Assembly (NCBI GenBank): GCA_951813065.1
Contig: CATOTH010000005.1
Coordinates: 248,001-312,000 of the forward strand
Direction: 5' to 3'
DNA length: 64,000 nt
Source of the DNA: an uncultured Bryobacterales bacterium
GTDB taxonomy: Bacteria; Acidobacteriota; Terriglobia; Bryobacterales; UBA6623
Numbering within the stretch: position 1 is the stretch's first letter; each line of letters begins with the position of its first letter. Below, in pieces: positions 53,691 through 63,027 of this stretch. Position numbers and translations under genes: made by a program. The notes beneath the pieces are model-generated. The model worked only from the letters and a program-made list of their open reading frames with translations. It was not told where the DNA came from and made no database searches.

Positions 53691-54989
53691 TCAGCGGTTG
53701 AATATCCTTACGCGGAAGTACGGCTTGTCGGATTCGGCCGGGTCCATGCGATAGTCCTGATGGGTCAGCATCGGGTCGTAGTCCCGCCAAAGCCACGTCA
53801 TCGCTTCCGGCAACTCAGCATCGCCGTAGGTGGTGCTGTGCTGGTGGTCGCCGAAGCTGAACTTGAAATCGTACTCCTTCATCTTCAGCGAATTCGCCAG
53901 TTGGATGTTCTGGAGGGGCCAGCTCCCGTGGACGTTCTCGAGGTCGTGGCTACCACCCTCGAGCCAGATCCGGATGTTCCGTTTCTCTCGCTTGCGGATA
54001 AGGAACGGCCAGATGTTTCCGCCATCCAGCATCTCGGCCGGGTCGCGGTCCCCGAAACGCCCCATCGGGTAGCCGCCGAAAGGGTTCTCCTGCCCGTGCC
54101 GCCATTGGATGCTTGCGTAGCTGCCGATCCTTGAGAGCACGCGGCTGAACGCGTGCGGCCGGAACCAGGCCGAATTGAGCGAGCAGATCCCGCCCGAGGA
54201 CTGGCCACCGATAGCCCGGCTGTAGCCGTCGTTTCGCAGACGGTACATACGATCAACCTTCGGGAAGATCTCGGTGATGACCATGTTGTTGTAGTCGTCG
54301 TTGAACGTGTCGTATTGCACGCTACGCATATGACCGATGGCTTGGGGAGCGTAGGATCGCTCGTTATCGTGGCTGCCGATGTAGCCTGGTGCAATCAACA
54401 CCAGCACCATGGGAGGGACCTTCCTCTTGTGGACCAGGTTCTCGACGACCGTGCTGATCCGCGACCGCTTGTCGGGTGCGAGGAAGCGGTGTCCGTCCTG
54501 CCAGACCATGGCGGCCGCGGGCTCACCGGGATCAACGCCGGGAGAGGCGTAGACCCAGTAGGAGACCTTCCAGCCCCCGTAAGTCGGGCTCTCGTGGATC
54601 AGCTCGTCCGAGAGCTCTCCGCGAGGCACACCGTCCTGCAGATACGAGTCCTCCCCGTACGCGGCGGTGTCGAACCGCCTGTTCCCGAGAATGCTCCCGG
54701 CAACGCGATAGTAGTGGGCGTGAGAAGTTCCGGTCCGCACGCGTTGCGCATGCATCCAGATCCCCCCCGGGAGCTGCTGCATCGGGGAAGTCGGCTCGTC
54801 GTCAACATAGAGGTGCGGGCGATCGGCCGAGTCGATCACCCATGCGAATTCCCTGCCGAAGGACGCCACGGCCGAGCCGTCCCTGAGATCGTCGGCCGAG
54901 AAGTGGGCTCGCAACGCCTCTGATTTGCTTTCGGCCGGACCCTCCGCCGTGAGCGTGTCAAGTAACTGGCGGTGGTCTTGGTCGGTCAT
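53691..54989 (-). CDS. Esterase D/enterochelin-esterase-like hydrolase
   Basis: 432 residues from the ATG at 54989. After an N-terminal carbohydrate-binding/E-set-like half comes an alpha/beta-hydrolase esterase domain: AAMVWQDGHRFL, PMVLVLIAPGYIG, nucleophile elbow IGGQSSGGICSL (Ser in GQSSG), acid region IRIWLEGGSHDLEN and His in GDHQHSTTYG. This is the layout of IroE/Fes-like and feruloyl esterases. No signal peptide is visible from this start. Substrate unknown. Confidence 0.85.
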   Translation of the reverse strand: MTDQDHRQLLDTLTAEGPAESKSEALRAHFSADDLRDGSAVASFGREFAWVIDSADRPHLYVDDEPTSPMQQLPGGIWMHAQRVRTGTSHAHYYRVAGSILGNRRFDTAAYGEDSYLQDGVPRGELSDELIHESPTYGGWKVSYWVYASPGVDPGEPAAAMVWQDGHRFLAPDKRSRISTVVENLVHKRKVPPMVLVLIAPGYIGSHDNERSYAPQAIGHMRSVQYDTFNDDYNNMVITEIFPKVDRMYRLRNDGYSRAIGGQSSGGICSLNSAWFRPHAFSRVLSRIGSYASIQWRHGQENPFGGYPMGRFGDRDPAEMLDGGNIWPFLIRKREKRNIRIWLEGGSHDLENVHGSWPLQNIQLANSLKMKEYDFKFSFGDHQHSTTYGDAELPEAMTWLWRDYDPMLTHQDYRMDPAESDKPYFRVRIFNR

Positions 54990-55278
54990 GACGGTTCGCG
55001 GTCTCCGGGAGAGATTCAAGCAGCATATCAGCATCAGGAGCGTCGAGTTCCCGGCAGGCGGCTTCGGCCCAGGCAAATTCAAAGTTCGGTACGGGGATCG
55101 GGTTAGGCGCGTAGGCAAGGCATTCTGAGTCGCGCAGAAAGGCGACATTTGCCCGATCACGGGATGGCTGGGCCAGAAAGCAGAAACACGGTCTCCACAC
55201 GCTCGCATTGAGGCGCAGCGGTGGTGGGCTCCACAACGGGGGTGGGGCTGAGAGTCGGACGAATCGGGCTGGGGGGAG

Positions 55279-57123
55279 TTAGCTGAGCAGGAGGGCGACG
55301 GCCCCGTCCGGGTCCAGCGACAGTTGGCTCATGCGACGCTGGATGTTCTTCGTCTCCAGCAGCCGCAGGATCGAGATCGCGAGATTCGAAACCGCCGCCA
55401 TCAAACGCGGCAGCGGGCCCTTGCGGATGCGGCATTTGTCCTCGCCGACGGCCACGTCCCGCACGTAGTGGACCCGATTCTCGATGCCCCAGTGACTGCG
55501 GTTCAAATGCAGCAACTGCTGCGGTGTCACCTGCTCCGGCCCCAAGCTGGTCACCAAGTAGACGGTCTCGGGCTGGCGCTGCTTGCCGGTCTTCTTGTAG
55601 GTCACCTCCCGCCGTACCTGCGCGACGAGACGGACACCGGGAAAGTGCACGTACGGGACCGCGGGGTCGAGTTCGTCCGAGACCCGGATCGAGCGGGTTT
55701 CGATCCGTCCGTGATCGCCATCGGTGGTCGTGTACGCCGGCATGCAGTCCCAGTGAAAGCCATCGCGCACCTCCTCGAGCAGGGTGGGCTGGTTGTCTTT
55801 CACCGTCAGGGCAAAGTTGAGCTGGAGTGCCAGCAGCTTCTCCACCGTGGGGCGCTGGGTGTGCAGCGCATCCGCCGTCATACAGATCCCGGTGCCGGCG
55901 AACTGCTCGACCAACTGGCGCAGCGCCGCCCCTTCGGCATCGTCCTTCTGGCCCGTGAAGCCGAGTTGGCCGACCACCGTGCCCGAGTGGATCTCCAGCG
56001 CCGACAGCTGTTGCTGGGGGGCCTTGTCGCGGGGCTGGCCAGCCGCGTCCAAGTCCCGGTCATAGGATCCGCGCAGCACCTTCCCATCGATCGCAATCGC
56101 CTGTAGCGGCGCCTCGGAATCGCCGCTGTCAGCTGCCTCGCCCTCGGCGCTATCTTCCTCCTCATCAAAGACTTGCTCGGCAGTCCAGGCCGCCAGCAGA
56201 CGCTCCACCTCGGCGGCGTCAATGCGCTTGAGAATGTAGTGCCAGCTACTGATGCCGGGCGCCTCGTAGCGCCCCGTCTGGGGGCGCCGGCGGGAGCCGA
56301 TCGCCGCCAGGGTCGCCTGGCTCAGGGCCCGGCCGAAGTCGCACAGTTCGGTCAGGTTCTGCTGGCCGGCCAGGCGCGCGGCGATCAGGATCGTCAGCGC
56401 GGTGCGCAACGGATAGCGCAGGCCCCGCCGCTTGCGGGTTTCGGGAATCTGGTCGAGATAGGCGAACAGGGACCGCCATTGGGAGGGTTGCAGCATGATA
56501 CAGGGTCGATGGGGTTGCCAGTGGGGATGCGGCTGGGTCGCCGCGAGCTGCTGCCGCGCGTTGCGCCGCAGCGGGTAGACGAACACGCGCTTGGGCACGC
56601 CGTGGGAGTGATAGCCGATCGCGCCGCCACGGACCCGGCCGAACCCTTGTGTGCTGCCGACCTCGATCCAGTTGGCGGCGCGATAGCACGTGCCCTCAAA
56701 GTGGCTGGGATCAACGAACGTTTCCGCGAGCAACACGGGAGCCGCGTGCAGGCGCAGCCACTCGCGGGGCAGTTGGCGCAGGCTGAGGCCGAGCACGCGG
56801 GAGGCGAGATGAGGGCAGGAGCCCGCCTCGCATAACAGCAAGAAGCGGGACTGATTGGCGACCAGGAAGAGCCGCTGGCGGCGCTGCAAGGAGGTCCAGC
56901 CGATCCAGCGGTCGCGGGCGGCACAGTGCAGGGCGGCGGCATGCCAGCCGATCAAGGCGAGCCACTGATCGCCGAGCACGGCGACCTGCCGCAGGCGCTT
57001 GCCACAGAAGTTGCGGAACCCGAGATAGTGGTGCTGGCGCATCAGCTCGTTCCAGCGCGGCTCCTCGTCGGGCCGCACTGTCCGGACCTGCACTTCTCGC
57101 AAGGGAATCTCGTTCGGGATCAC
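55279..57123 (-). CDS. Transposase: DruA-like DUF4338 domain fused to ISAs1-family DDE core
   Basis: 614 residues, GTG start. Residues ~20-215 match DUF4338, the DruA domain: QHHYLGFRNFCGKRLRQVAV, DRWIGW, NQSRFLLL, ASRVLGLSLRQLPREWL, ETFVDPSHFEGTCYRAANW. Residues ~225-610 are an ISAs1/H-repeat DDE transposase: IAIDGKVLRGSYD (first Asp), MTADALHTQ (second Asp), LTVKDNQPTLLEEV, HWGIENRVHYVRDV (Glu) and RKGPLPRLMAAVSNLAI. Both parts look intact. I could not find convincing terminal inverted repeats at either end. Likely an active or recently active insertion sequence. Confidence 0.88.
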   Translation of the reverse strand: MIPNEIPLREVQVRTVRPDEEPRWNELMRQHHYLGFRNFCGKRLRQVAVLGDQWLALIGWHAAALHCAARDRWIGWTSLQRRQRLFLVANQSRFLLLCEAGSCPHLASRVLGLSLRQLPREWLRLHAAPVLLAETFVDPSHFEGTCYRAANWIEVGSTQGFGRVRGGAIGYHSHGVPKRVFVYPLRRNARQQLAATQPHPHWQPHRPCIMLQPSQWRSLFAYLDQIPETRKRRGLRYPLRTALTILIAARLAGQQNLTELCDFGRALSQATLAAIGSRRRPQTGRYEAPGISSWHYILKRIDAAEVERLLAAWTAEQVFDEEEDSAEGEAADSGDSEAPLQAIAIDGKVLRGSYDRDLDAAGQPRDKAPQQQLSALEIHSGTVVGQLGFTGQKDDAEGAALRQLVEQFAGTGICMTADALHTQRPTVEKLLALQLNFALTVKDNQPTLLEEVRDGFHWDCMPAYTTTDGDHGRIETRSIRVSDELDPAVPYVHFPGVRLVAQVRREVTYKKTGKQRQPETVYLVTSLGPEQVTPQQLLHLNRSHWGIENRVHYVRDVAVGEDKCRIRKGPLPRLMAAVSNLAISILRLLETKNIQRRMSQLSLDPDGAVALLLS

Positions 57124-57255
57124 TCTGCGAGTTATCGCATAACCCAGGCGTGTTTGTCCAGCCTTCCGCCTTAGTCCTTTGTCATTCAGCCATTGCTACC
57201 GAACATTGAAAAGCCCTGGGCTTCGGCCCGAAACCGCCTAAGAAGCGCTGAGGGG

Positions 57256-57261
57256 TATACT
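57256..57261 (+). promoter_or_regulatory. Putative -10 box close to the DUF1080 start
   Basis: TATACT ends 8 nt before the ATG at 57270, with no Shine-Dalgarno. Same short-leader pattern as elsewhere in the window. Confidence 0.35.
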
Positions 57262-57269
57262 TGCGGATT

Positions 57270-58115
57270 ATGTGGTGGCGGTGTGCAACCTTGGCCCTGG
57301 CGGCAGTGATGGCGGTCGGGGCCCAGTCCCCGGCTGACGAAGAGTGGGTTCAGCTCTTCAATGGACAGAATCTCGATGGCTGGACCCCGAAGATCCGGGG
57401 ATACGAACTCGGTGAGAACTTCGGTAACACGTTCCGCGTGGTCGACGGCGCGATGCAGACCGGCTACGAGGCGTACGGGCCCTTCGCCGAGCGCTTCGGG
57501 CACATCTTCTACGAGCGCCCATTCTCCTACTATCGCCTGGCGGTCGAGTACCGCTTCGTGGGAGAGCAAGCCGAAGAGGGGCCGGGCTGGGCCGTCCGCA
57601 ACAGCGGCATCATGCTGCACTCCCCTGCCCCTGGGACCATGGGCAAGGATCAGAATTTCCCGATTTCGATCGAGGTCCAGCTTCTGGGCGGCACCGGCAC
57701 GGGAGAGCGGACGACGCTGAACCTATGCACGCCAGGCACAAATGTCGTGTTCGACGGCAAGCTCGTGACCAGACACTGCGTGCAGTCAGCGTCTAAGACC
57801 TACCATGGCGAGCAGTGGGTACGCGCCGAGGTAAGGGTCCTGGGGGACTCCGTAATCAGGCACATCGTCGACGGCGAGGTCGTCCTGGAGTACGAAATGC
57901 CGCAGATGGGCGGCCGCAACGTCGAGGGTCACGACGCTTCGATCCTGGAACAGGGCAAGCTCCTCGACGGCGGCTACATCTCGCTCCAGAGCGAAAGTCA
58001 CCCCGTGGAATTCCGCAAGGTCGAGATCCTGAACCTGGCCGGCTGCATGCACCCGAGGGCCAAGAACTACAAGAGCTACTTCGTGAAATCCGAACCGTCG
58101 ACCTGCCAGTTCTAG
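57270..58115 (+). CDS. Secreted DUF1080 (3-keto-disaccharide hydrolase-like) protein
   Basis: 281 residues. Signal peptide MWWRCATLALAAVMAVGAQS, then a jelly-roll domain with EWVQLFNGQNLDGWTPKI at the start, GNTFRVVDGAM, AVRNSGIMLHSP and GGYISLQSESHPVEFRKVEI at the end, all typical of DUF1080. Some members hydrolyse 3-keto-glycosides. It acts in the periplasm or outside the cell. ATG 57270 is preferred to the TTG at 57261, which lies in the putative promoter. Convergent with pheA (19-bp gap). Confidence 0.9.
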   Translation: MWWRCATLALAAVMAVGAQSPADEEWVQLFNGQNLDGWTPKIRGYELGENFGNTFRVVDGAMQTGYEAYGPFAERFGHIFYERPFSYYRLAVEYRFVGEQAEEGPGWAVRNSGIMLHSPAPGTMGKDQNFPISIEVQLLGGTGTGERTTLNLCTPGTNVVFDGKLVTRHCVQSASKTYHGEQWVRAEVRVLGDSVIRHIVDGEVVLEYEMPQMGGRNVEGHDASILEQGKLLDGGYISLQSESHPVEFRKVEILNLAGCMHPRAKNYKSYFVKSEPSTCQF

Positions 58116-58134
58116 GTCCTGCGATCGATGCCTG

Positions 58135-58995
58135 TCACGGCCCGACCCGGCTTGCGCGCAGACCGACGGATTGGTACGACCCGAGAACCGCCAATGACTC
58201 TGTCATCTGTTCCAGGCTATGTATGGCGGCGGCGCAGTCGTCGTCGCCAGGCTCGCCTAGGATGTCCACGTAGAAACGGTACTCGAAGGGACGACCCTTC
58301 AGGGGCCGGGATTCGATTTTCGTCAAATTGATATTGCGCAACGCAAACGCGCTCATACAGTTGTAGAGCGCACCCGCCACGTTCTTGGTGACAAATACCA
58401 GGGACGTCTTGGTGGGCCCTTCGCCGTCCGGCACGGCAGCACCATTCCTGCCGAGCAGGAAAAACCGCGTATAGTTCTCTGGGTCGTCCTCAATAGACGC
58501 TTCCAGGATGGTCGCCCCATAGTATTCGGCAGCTACGGAAGAGGCCACGGCAGCTAAACTCGCATCGCCGCGCTCCATCACGGCCCTTACGCTGCCGCCG
58601 GTGTCGTAGTAGCTCTCGACGCGGATTCCGGGGTGGCGGCGGAAGAATTCGAGACACTGCGCCAAAGCGACCGGGTGCGAAATCGCGCAGCCGATGCCTT
58701 CGATCGTCGCCCCGGGCCGACCGATCAGGTTGTGAACGATCCGAATCTGGGTTTCGGCCAGGATGGACGGGTTGAAGTGCATCAGGTGGTCATAGTTTTC
58801 GTGAACCGAGCCATGAAGCGTGTTCTCGATCGGGATGACGGCGTATTCGACGAGCCCATCGTGCAGGGCGGAAAACGTGTCAAAGAACCGCTCGCAGTGC
58901 TCGAACTGGAGGTCAGCGCCTGCCAGTATCCGCCGGCAAGCCTCCTCGCTGAACGCTCCACGCGCGCCCTGAAATGCAACTCTCGTCGGGGTCAT
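58135..58995 (-). CDS. pheA: Prephenate dehydratase
   Basis: 286 residues from the ATG at 58995. Catalytic PDT domain: VAFQGARGAFSEEACRR, VIPIENTLHGSVHENYDHL, ISHPVALAQCLEFF, and the catalytic Thr in NYTRFFLLGR. The C-terminal ACT domain (GALYNCMSAFALRNINLTKI, ESRPLKGRPFEYRFYVDI) would bind phenylalanine for feedback inhibition. It makes phenylpyruvate. There is no chorismate mutase domain, so this is the monofunctional form. A TATAAT on this strand at 59056-59051 lies 55 nt upstream of the ATG. Downstream of smc in the same direction. Confidence 0.95.
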   Translation of the reverse strand: MTPTRVAFQGARGAFSEEACRRILAGADLQFEHCERFFDTFSALHDGLVEYAVIPIENTLHGSVHENYDHLMHFNPSILAETQIRIVHNLIGRPGATIEGIGCAISHPVALAQCLEFFRRHPGIRVESYYDTGGSVRAVMERGDASLAAVASSVAAEYYGATILEASIEDDPENYTRFFLLGRNGAAVPDGEGPTKTSLVFVTKNVAGALYNCMSAFALRNINLTKIESRPLKGRPFEYRFYVDILGEPGDDDCAAAIHSLEQMTESLAVLGSYQSVGLRASRVGP

Positions 58996-59108
58996 CCGAT
59001 CGCCGCCCCAAACCGCCAGGCTACTGCGCCGCGCCGCGCGGTGACACTTGATTATAGGGTCTGGCCTTGCGCGGGCGGACCTGAGCGCGCCTTCGCGCAC
59101 TGGGCCGT

Positions 59109-62100
59109 TCAGGCACCGAAAGCGAGCACCGGCTCCTCGACGGCCTCGTCCTGAGCCGCTTCGTTGCGATTGTCAGCCATCCGGACCGAGACCAGTTTCG
59201 AGACGCCCGCCTCTCCCATCGTCACCCCGTACAGCGTTTCGGCAACTTCCATTGTCGCCTTGGCGTGGGTGATCACCACGAATTGCGTCTCTGCCGCCAT
59301 CTCCTGCAGCAGGCGCCTCAGGCGCACGGTGTTGGCTTCGTCCAACTGCGAGTCCACCTCGTCCAGGATGCAGAATGGGCTCGGCTTGTATCGGAACGTC
59401 GCCATGAGCAGCGCCATTACCGTGAGCGACTTCTCGCCGCCCGACAGCAGGGCGACATTTTGCAACCGCTTTCCCGGGGGCTGGGCGACAATGTCGATTC
59501 CCGACTCGTCCTTGTTGTCAGGATCGGTGAACTGCATCTCTCCGATGCCGCCACCGAAGAGCGTCGTGAAGACCCGGCGGAACTGCTCGTTGATCGCGTT
59601 GAATGCCACGTCAAACTGCTCCCGGCTCGCCGTCTCGATTTCCTTGATGGTCGTCCGCGTGTGCGCGATCGAGTCCATCAGGTCCTGCTGCTGGGTTTCC
59701 AGGAACTCCCGCCTCTGGGACACTTCTTCGTATTCCTGGCGGGCCAAGATGTTGACCGGGCCAAGCCGTTCGATCTTCTCGCTGATGGCCCGGTGCTGCT
59801 CTTCGGCAGCTTGCAGGGCCTCCGGAGTCAACTCTGCCTGCACGCTGCCGGCGATTGCAGCAACCGGCTCTCCAAGGGCTGACACGCAATCCGCGGCGAG
59901 GTGATCGCTGTCGGCCTTCGCGCGGGCCAGCTCGACTTCCTTGGCCGAGCATTCCTGGCGAGCAGCCTCCACCTGAGCCCGTTGGTCGCGGACGGCCTCG
60001 ATCAGATCGGTGGTCCTGGTGCGGGACTCCTGCAGGCTTCTAGAGGTGTCGGCAATTCGGAGCGTCAGCCGCTCCTGACCCTCAATTGCCGCCGTGATTC
60101 GCTTGTCGAGGTCCTGGTTGTCGGCGAGCAACATTTCGCTCTGCTGCGTCCACTGCTGGATCTGGCGATGCGCGTCATCTCGGCGCTGCCGCTGCTCGGT
60201 CAGCAGCGTCTCCGTGCGGGAGAGCGATGCCGCCGCCGCCCGGCGGCGTTCGTCGAGCGTCGCAACTTCCGTGCTCAGGTCAGTGCGCTCCTCCTGAAGT
60301 TGAGCGAGCGCGGCCTGCCCTTCGCTCCCCTTTTCCGTGAGGGCGGCGGCAAGCGACTCCGATTCCTGGTAGAGGCCTTCGAGCTTCGCCCGCTCCGCGA
60401 GCACCTTTTGCATGCGCTCTTCGGCTTGGGCCCGCTCCGCCTGGACGCGCTCGATTTCCTCTCCAGCGGCCAGCTCTGACTGCTCCAGTTCACTCACGGT
60501 CCGCTCGATCTGGCGCAAATCGTGCTCGACCTCAAGAACGTCCCTCTCGAGGTTCTGCAGGCATGCCCGTACGGTCTCGAGCTCAGTGCCGTCGCGGCGC
60601 GCCGCTTCCTCGGCGATAGCGATACTCTCCTCCAGCTTGGCCAGTTCCGACTGGGCGCCCTGCAGGACCGGGACCAGTTCGCGCATCTGCTGCCTCAGCA
60701 CCAGGGGGCCGCTCGTCGACTTGCGTCCGGCCTGAACCGCGTTGCCGCTGTACCACGCGCCGTTCGGAAGCAGAAAGTGCAGCGCGGGATGCTGGCGCGC
60801 GAGGCTCTCGGCTGTCGCCTCGTCCTGCACGAGATACCCGTTGCGGAGTTTCGGCAGCATTCCCGGGGCCGGATCACCGTTGCGGGCAACGAGCCTCACA
60901 TGGTCGGCCAAGGGCCGGGCCTTGCTTGACGGCGGCTCCGGGCCGAGCAGTTCGGCCTCGGCGCCGGACCGAACCAGAAACGCCGCCCGTCCGCCGAACT
61001 CTTCGCGCACCAGGCGCACTCCGCGTCCGGCTTCGGCCCAGTCGCCCACCACGATGTACTCGAGGTCTTCCCCGAGGAACTGCTCGACGGCCTTTTCGAA
61101 ACCCTCGTCCACCTCCAGGAAGTCCGCGAGGATGCCGGCGGGCTTGAAGCCCTCACGGGGGTTCATCTCGACCGCGTCGAAGATGTCCTTGACAGCCTCC
61201 GTCGTGTATGCGCGGTGCTCCAGCAGTTGTCGCAGGGAATCTCGACGGGCGGCGAGACTTGAGACTTCGGAGCGTTTGCCTTCGGCCGACTTGCGCAACG
61301 TGTCGAGTTCGCGCCCCCTCTCCTCGACGGCACCCGCCAAGGCGTCGCGCTTCTTCTCGTTTGCCTCGACCTGCTGGCGTAATTCGTCTAATTCCTCGTC
61401 CCGCTGCCCCTGCGTCTCAACCGCTCGAATCAGATTGGCAGACGCCTCGTCGCGGCGCTCCCGAGCGTTTCCCAGCTGGCGATCGCAGCTCGAGAGAGTC
61501 TCCTCGATCTTTCCCAGATGCCCCCGGGCGTGAGAAATCGCGGTCAGCGCTTCGAACGAGCGCTTGCGGCAACTCTCCTGCTCGGTCCGCAATTCCGACA
61601 TGGCCGCCCCTTGCACGGCGCACTGGAGATCCTTCTCGCCGAGTTGTCGCCTGGAGCGTTCCACCGAGGCCTCGAGATTGGCGGCGACGCGACGATCTTG
61701 AAGTTCTCCCTTCTCGAGCGATTCAACCCTGCTTGCGACGCTCTCGAGGTCTTTCTTCGCCTGCCGGATGTGCTCGGTGTTGTCGTGAACCGTGCGAACC
61801 TGCTGCTCGACCCGTTCGCGCATGCGTTCCGCACTGACTCGTAACCCGGAGAATTCGGTGCGCTCGGCTTCGAGTTGGGCTTCCCACTCCTGCTCGCGGT
61901 CGCGCGTCCGCGAGAAGTCCGATTCCATCCGGGCTGTCTCCTCGTTGATCTCGGCCAAAGTCCTCGTCGCCTCTTCCACTTCGGACTCAAGGCGCCCACG
62001 GCGGGCCTCGATGTGGCGGAACCGGCTCGCGAAGAGCATGCACTGGGCTTCCCGCAACTGTTCCCGGTAGCGCTCGTACCGCTCGGCGCGCTCGGCTTGT

Positions 62101-62777
62101 CGCTTCAACGAGTTGGTCTGGCGCTGGACCTCTTGCAGGATGTCGTGAACGCGCTCCAGATTGAGCGCGGCGTTCGCCAGCTTGAACTCGGCAAGCTTCC
62201 GCCGGGCCTTGAACCGGGTCACGCCGGCCGCCTCCTCGACAAACGCCCGGCGATCGAGGGGCCGCGCCGTTAGCAGTTGGCCGATCCGCCCTTGCTCCAG
62301 GATCGCGTAGTGGTTCGGCCCCAGCCCCGTGCCGAGGAACAAGTCCTGCACGTCCCGCAAGCGCACGACCTTCCCATTGAGGATGTACTGGCTATGCCCG
62401 TTGCTGAAGAGCTTGCGGGTGACCGCGACCTCGCCGGGCTTCTTGCTCTCCGGGAGATTGGCCGCCTGGGATCGGCCATTCTCTGCGGGAAAGCGCTCAA
62501 GAGCCCGATCGGTGTCATGCAGCGTAAGGGTGACCGTCGCCAGGCCGGACGGAGGGCGGTTCTTCGTACCGGCGAAGATGACGTCGTGCATGCGCGCGCC
62601 GCGCAACGACTTCACCGACTGCTCGCCCAACACCCAGTTGACGGCATCGCAAATGTTGGACTTCCCGCAACCGTTCGGTCCGACAACCACAGCGATGCCA
62701 CGGCCGGAGAACCGCAACCGCTCACGATTGCAGAACGACTTGAACCCGGAGAGATCGATCTGCTTGAGCCTTAGCAT
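59109..62777 (-). CDS. smc: Chromosome segregation ATPase SMC
   Basis: 1222 residues. Walker A GPNGCGKS at residues 33-40 follows the conserved start MLRLKQIDLSGFKSF. Two long coiled-coil arms flank a hinge around 510-660 (AGILADFLEVDEGFEKAVEQ, RNGYLVQDEATAESLA). At the C-terminus are the ABC signature LLSGGEKSLTVMALLMA and Walker B PFCILDEVDSQLDEANTVRL. It forms the condensin ring with ScpAB, which are not in this window. Length and all ATPase motifs are normal. Start at the ATG 62777; no strong Shine-Dalgarno. Confidence 0.97.
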   Translation of the reverse strand: MLRLKQIDLSGFKSFCNRERLRFSGRGIAVVVGPNGCGKSNICDAVNWVLGEQSVKSLRGARMHDVIFAGTKNRPPSGLATVTLTLHDTDRALERFPAENGRSQAANLPESKKPGEVAVTRKLFSNGHSQYILNGKVVRLRDVQDLFLGTGLGPNHYAILEQGRIGQLLTARPLDRRAFVEEAAGVTRFKARRKLAEFKLANAALNLERVHDILQEVQRQTNSLKRQAERAERYERYREQLREAQCMLFASRFRHIEARRGRLESEVEEATRTLAEINEETARMESDFSRTRDREQEWEAQLEAERTEFSGLRVSAERMRERVEQQVRTVHDNTEHIRQAKKDLESVASRVESLEKGELQDRRVAANLEASVERSRRQLGEKDLQCAVQGAAMSELRTEQESCRKRSFEALTAISHARGHLGKIEETLSSCDRQLGNARERRDEASANLIRAVETQGQRDEELDELRQQVEANEKKRDALAGAVEERGRELDTLRKSAEGKRSEVSSLAARRDSLRQLLEHRAYTTEAVKDIFDAVEMNPREGFKPAGILADFLEVDEGFEKAVEQFLGEDLEYIVVGDWAEAGRGVRLVREEFGGRAAFLVRSGAEAELLGPEPPSSKARPLADHVRLVARNGDPAPGMLPKLRNGYLVQDEATAESLARQHPALHFLLPNGAWYSGNAVQAGRKSTSGPLVLRQQMRELVPVLQGAQSELAKLEESIAIAEEAARRDGTELETVRACLQNLERDVLEVEHDLRQIERTVSELEQSELAAGEEIERVQAERAQAEERMQKVLAERAKLEGLYQESESLAAALTEKGSEGQAALAQLQEERTDLSTEVATLDERRRAAAASLSRTETLLTEQRQRRDDAHRQIQQWTQQSEMLLADNQDLDKRITAAIEGQERLTLRIADTSRSLQESRTRTTDLIEAVRDQRAQVEAARQECSAKEVELARAKADSDHLAADCVSALGEPVAAIAGSVQAELTPEALQAAEEQHRAISEKIERLGPVNILARQEYEEVSQRREFLETQQQDLMDSIAHTRTTIKEIETASREQFDVAFNAINEQFRRVFTTLFGGGIGEMQFTDPDNKDESGIDIVAQPPGKRLQNVALLSGGEKSLTVMALLMATFRYKPSPFCILDEVDSQLDEANTVRLRRLLQEMAAETQFVVITHAKATMEVAETLYGVTMGEAGVSKLVSVRMADNRNEAAQDEAVEEPVLAFGA

Positions 62778-62945
62778 GGCGCTTCCCTGTCGGAAACAGC
62801 CGCTTGGCTGGACCTTGAACCGGAAGAACCAGTCAGCTTTCCGAGTGTGTCAAGCTTCACGTGCCGTCTAGCCTACCGGATGGAAGGTCAACTTTGCAAC
62901 TACTGGCAGGGCCTTGACTAGAGTTTAGCCCAAAATAGTGTATGG

Positions 62946-63001
62946 CGCTTGAACAATATGCTCAAGCGGGGCGCAGCAGGGCCGCCGCGAGAGCGCGGCG
63001 G
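62946..63001 (+). promoter_or_regulatory. Two perfect hairpins upstream of the PD40 lipoprotein promoter
   Basis: First: CGCTTGA at 62946-62952 and TCAAGCG at 62962-62968 around a 9-nt loop. Second: CCGCCGCG at 62982-62989 and CGCGGCGG at 62994-63001 around the tetraloop AGAG, ending 3 nt before a TATAAT and covering the -35 position. They could be operators, or a terminator of unseen transcripts. Confidence 0.5.
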
Positions 63002-63004
63002 GAC

Positions 63005-63010
63005 TATAAT
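63005..63010 (+). promoter_or_regulatory. Consensus -10 box of the PD40 lipoprotein gene
   Basis: Perfect TATAAT ending 17 nt before the ATG at 63028; the -35 position lies inside a GC hairpin, suggesting regulated or activator-dependent initiation. No clear Shine-Dalgarno. Confidence 0.5.
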
Positions 63011-63027
63011 TCCGGATTGAGTTCCCT

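Noticed and set aside
53691..55208. Longer 505-residue form of the esterase
   Set aside because: The first 73 residues have no homology or signal features; the ATG at 54989 is a better start.
55120..57200. Terminal inverted repeats of the DruA-ISAs1 element
   Set aside because: Compared both flanks by eye; only scattered short matches (for example GGCTGG), no convincing pair or target duplication.
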